NCBI RefSeq assembly: GCF_000412635.1
Contig: NZ_ASTG01000025.1
Location: forward strand, 1-64,000
DNA from: Sphingobium bisphenolivorans
Lineage (GTDB): Bacteria > Pseudomonadota > Alphaproteobacteria > Sphingomonadales > Sphingomonadaceae
DNA length: 64,000 nucleotides
Reading direction: 5' to 3'
This document shows, in pieces, positions 61,734 through 64,000 of the stretch. The notes under the pieces are model-generated. The model ran no database searches, was not told the DNA's origin, and worked only from the letters and a program-made list of their open reading frames with translations. The position numbers and the translations under genes were made by a program. Within the stretch, counting starts at the first letter, position 1; each line of letters opens with the position of its first letter.

Positions 61734-63149
61734 TCAGCCGATCCAATAGGGCACGATCTGACGGTTGTCGGGGTCGACATGGATCGGCCGATCGGCCGGA
61801 GGGAAGGCGCGCTGATCGCAACTTTGCCGTGCACAAAGCCGGCAGGTGATGCCGATTGGGGTGGCCGCACCCTCCACCTCCAATTGAAGGCCGTCGGCAT
61901 AGACGAAATTGGCGGCATGGGCGATCTCGCACCCCAGCACCACGGCGTAGCGGCGCGGCGTGCGGCTATAGCTGCCCGACGGTTTGACGAGCCCCTTCGC
62001 CATGGAGACATAGCGCACGCCATCGGGCGTTTCGCCCAGTTGGATGTTGATCCGGTCTGGGACGGCGACGGCTTCATGCACATTCCACAAGGGGCAAGCG
62101 CCGCCGAAACGGACGAATTGCAGGCGGGTGGCACTGTGGCGCTTGGTGATGTTTCCGGCCATGTCGACGCGGCAGAAGAAGAAGGGGATGCCCCGCAGAC
62201 CCGGGCGTTGAAGGGTCGAGAGCCGATGACAGGCCTGCTCGAAGCTGACGCCGAAACGCCGCGCGAGCCGGTCAATGTCATGCCGCACTCCGCGAGCAGC
62301 CTCGCGAAAGGCAGCATAAGGCATGAGCAGCGCCCCCGCCGCGTAATTGCCAAGGCCGACGGCCAGCAGCCGGTCTGCGCCCAGGACAGGAAGGCCCGCC
62401 TTGTTCACCACGTCGGCGATGACGGCCTGTCCCTCCAGCATCATCAACTGATGGGCGAGCATGAACTTGCGGCTTTCCACCGGAAGCGCTGCATTCACGA
62501 ATAGCCGTTTCTCGCTGCTATTGTAGGCGCGCAGCGCGGAGTCCGGCGTTTCGGCGATCAGTGTCTCGATGCCGTGGCGCCGGGCAAGCGCCTCGACCAA
62601 CATGCCCTCGTCCAGTGATTGGCCGGCGGTGAAGCTGGCTGCCATGTCCTCGGCCAGGCAGTCGAGCGTATGGACATAGTTGCCGCTTTCGTGAAACCAG
62701 TCGCGGACGGCTTCCCAGGGAAGGCGGGCCTGCACCGCATGATCGTTGGCGATCGCCTCCTCAATCATGTTGATCCGCTCGTTCGCGCGCATGTGGGCGT
62801 TGTAGAGATCGACGTAGCGTGCGGCGAATTCCGGGAATTGCAGGTGCAGCTTCTCGATCCGCTCCGGCTCCAGCGCGGCCCCGGGCAGTTCGGGATGGCC
62901 GAGCGCGAAGGTAAAGGCGCCCAGCAGTTGCTCATCCTCGCGGCTGTCGAAACTGGCCCAATCGGTGGGGAAAGCGCTGGCGAGCGCTGCCTTCACCTTC
63001 GCAGTGAGGGGCCGGTCGTCATTCTCCATCTGGCTGAGATAGGAGACGGATATTCCAAGCGCCTGAGCCATGGTCGCCTGATCCATTCGATGGTCCAGAC
63101 GCAACTGGCGCAACCGCGGACCTGCAAAAATTCGATTGCCACGAGCCAT
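61734..63149 (-). CDS. pccR: Short-chain acyl-CoA-responsive regulator, PccR/ScfR family
   Basis: Transcription factor of the ScfR family, which in Rhodobacter sphaeroides (PccR) controls propionyl-CoA carboxylase. The 471 residues comprise an XRE helix-turn-helix (residues about 8-60; [17 protein letters not shown]), an ImmA/IrrE-like middle domain whose HExxH is degenerate ([10 protein letters not shown]), and a C-terminal domain with Cys pairs ([17 protein letters not shown]) that probably binds the acyl-CoA ligand. It is divergent from pccB, and three operator-like repeats lie in the gap, starting 12 bases before its start codon, which suggests autoregulation. Confidence 0.88.
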   Translation of the reverse strand: MARGNRIFAGPRLRQLRLDHRMDQATMAQALGISVSYLSQMENDDRPLTAKVKAALASAFPTDWASFDSREDEQLLGAFTFALGHPELPGAALEPERIEKLHLQFPEFAARYVDLYNAHMRANERINMIEEAIANDHAVQARLPWEAVRDWFHESGNYVHTLDCLAEDMAASFTAGQSLDEGMLVEALARRHGIETLIAETPDSALRAYNSSEKRLFVNAALPVESRKFMLAHQLMMLEGQAVIADVVNKAGLPVLGADRLLAVGLGNYAAGALLMPYAAFREAARGVRHDIDRLARRFGVSFEQACHRLSTLQRPGLRGIPFFFCRVDMAGNITKRHSATRLQFVRFGGACPLWNVHEAVAVPDRINIQLGETPDGVRYVSMAKGLVKPSGSYSRTPRRYAVVLGCEIAHAANFVYADGLQLEVEGAATPIGITCRLCARQSCDQRAFPPADRPIHVDPDNRQIVPYWIG

Positions 63150-63160
63150 GATCCGTCCAT

Positions 63161-63205
63161 AATTTGCAAAATCGCAATTTGCAAATTAGCAAAATTGCAT
63201 TTGCG
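63161..63205. promoter_or_regulatory. Three tandem 15-bp operator repeats between pccR and pccB
   Basis: AATTTGCAAAATCGC, AATTTGCAAATTAGC and AAAATTGCATTTGCG follow one another without gaps. The first two contain the palindrome TTTGCAAA (63163-63170 and 63178-63185), which is the reported core recognised by R. sphaeroides PccR; the third is a weaker copy. The 120-base pccR-pccB gap has little else. Confidence 0.75.
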
Positions 63206-63269
63206 GAAAGTTGGAAAGATTGGAATGGGCGGCACAGACGTCCGCGACAAGCCGGAGAGAAAGCCTGAT

Positions 63270-64000
63270 ATGTCGAAGCTCGCTATCATCGAACAGTTGG
63301 ATGCCAAGCGCGAAGGCGCGCGCCTGGGCGGCGGTCAGCGCCGGATCGACGCTCAGCATGCCAAGGGCAAGCTGACTGCGCGGGAGCGGCTGGACGTGCT
63401 GCTGGACGAAGGCAGCTTCGAAGAGATGGACATGTATGTCGAGCACAACTGCATCGACTTCGGCATGGATGAGCAGCATATTCCTGGCGACGGCGTGGTC
63501 ACTGGATCGGGCACGATCAACGGCCGGCTGGTCTATGTCTTTTCGCAGGATTTCACCGTCTATGGCGGCGCGGTGTCCGAACGGCACGCGATGAAGATCT
63601 GCAAGATCATGGACATAGCGCTGAAGGTCGGCGCGCCCGTGATCGGACTGAATGACTCTGGCGGCGCACGCATTCAGGAAGGCGTGGCTTCGCTCGCGGG
63701 CTATGCGGAAATTTTCCAGCGCAACGTGCTGGCCTCTGGCGTGGTGCCGCAGATCAGCGTCATCATGGGGCCGTGCGCGGGCGGCGCGGTCTATTCGCCG
63801 GCGATGACCGACTTCATCTTCATGGTGAAGGATTCAAGCTTCATGTTCGTGACCGGCCCCGACGTGGTCAAGACCGTCACGAACGAGGTCGTGACGCAGG
63901 AGGAACTGGGCGGCGCGGTGACGCACACCACCAAGTCGGGCGTGGCGGACGTGGCGTTCGAGAATGATATCGAGGCGCTGCTGGCGGTACGGGACTTCGT
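63270..64000 (+). CDS. pccB: Propionyl-CoA (acyl-CoA) carboxylase beta subunit, partial
   Basis: Carboxyltransferase subunit that moves CO2 from biotin to propionyl-CoA, giving methylmalonyl-CoA. The first 243 residues are present; the gene runs off the right edge. Visible are [19 protein letters not shown], the acyl-CoA site [17 protein letters not shown] and the biotin/acyl segment [13 protein letters not shown] chose the ATG at 63270; an in-frame ATG at 63225 would add 15 charged residues. Divergence from pccR and the shared operators support propionyl-CoA as substrate rather than acetyl- or methylcrotonyl-CoA. Confidence 0.92.
   Translation, partial: MSKLAIIEQLDAKREGARLGGGQRRIDAQHAKGKLTARERLDVLLDEGSFEEMDMYVEHNCIDFGMDEQHIPGDGVVTGSGTINGRLVYVFSQDFTVYGGAVSERHAMKICKIMDIALKVGAPVIGLNDSGGARIQEGVASLAGYAEIFQRNVLASGVVPQISVIMGPCAGGAVYSPAMTDFIFMVKDSSFMFVTGPDVVKTVTNEVVTQEELGGAVTHTTKSGVADVAFENDIEALLAVRDF

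Overview
The window is high-GC chromosomal DNA from an alphaproteobacterium, most likely a member of the Sphingomonadaceae (Sphingobium/Novosphingobium-like). The grounds are the protein families and their order: ccmCDEFGHI, lolCD next to dnaE, the carboxyspermidine polyamine genes, lepB-rnc-era, a PccR-type regulator divergent from an acyl-CoA carboxylase, an aminolevulinate synthase type of hemA, a ROSE-type RNA thermometer before a small heat-shock gene, and an alphaproteobacterial LexA box (GTTC-N7-GTTC). I see no transposase, integrase, prophage, CRISPR array or rRNA operon. The region reads as core chromosome with short palindromic intergenic repeats and one decayed gene.

Layout. 1-23 is the 3' end of a tRNA (probably tRNA-Arg) cut by the left edge. 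60-6795 (minus) holds cobQ, a 73-residue membrane protein, the arginine succinyltransferase genes astB and astA with an M20 metallohydrolase in front, a DUF481 outer-membrane protein and rppH. 6977-10361 holds a photolyase, a Cfa-type methyltransferase and a convergent SDR. purF (minus) is followed by the divergent, tightly overlapping cytochrome c maturation operon ccmCDEFGHI (12130-16969) and the K+ importer kup. hsp20 (minus) follows, with a sigma-32-type promoter and a ROSE-like thermometer. Its upstream gap of about 530 bases also contains an unassigned structured RNA candidate before lolCD. A GGDEF protein and dnaE close this part.

27654-31786 (minus) is a UDG-like gene, slt, moaB, and a LexA-box promoter driving a leaderless radical SAM gene. 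31923-39744 (plus) is a seven-gene chain in which every junction overlaps: ETF-ubiquinone oxidoreductase, TPR protein, ispE, N-formylglutamate amidohydrolase, lipoprotein, nnr, rlmD-type methyltransferase. 39789-43648 (minus) makes triamine without S-adenosylmethionine decarboxylase: ornithine decarboxylase under a speF-like leader, carboxy(nor)spermidine decarboxylase and dehydrogenase. Then come a GFA protein, TerC, an ATP-dependent DNA ligase with its partner exonuclease, a methyltransferase pseudogene, hemA and murI. plsY-dprA-topA (plus) meet era-rnc-lepB (minus). pgi and gor (plus), a 2-oxoglutarate dioxygenase, and the pccR/pccB divergent pair with a three-unit 15-bp operator complete the window.

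The points most worth following are the structured RNA before lolC, the SOS-controlled leaderless radical SAM gene, the SD-sequestering leader of ornithine decarboxylase, the M20 hydrolase in the arginine pathway, and the possible ATC start of the TPR gene.
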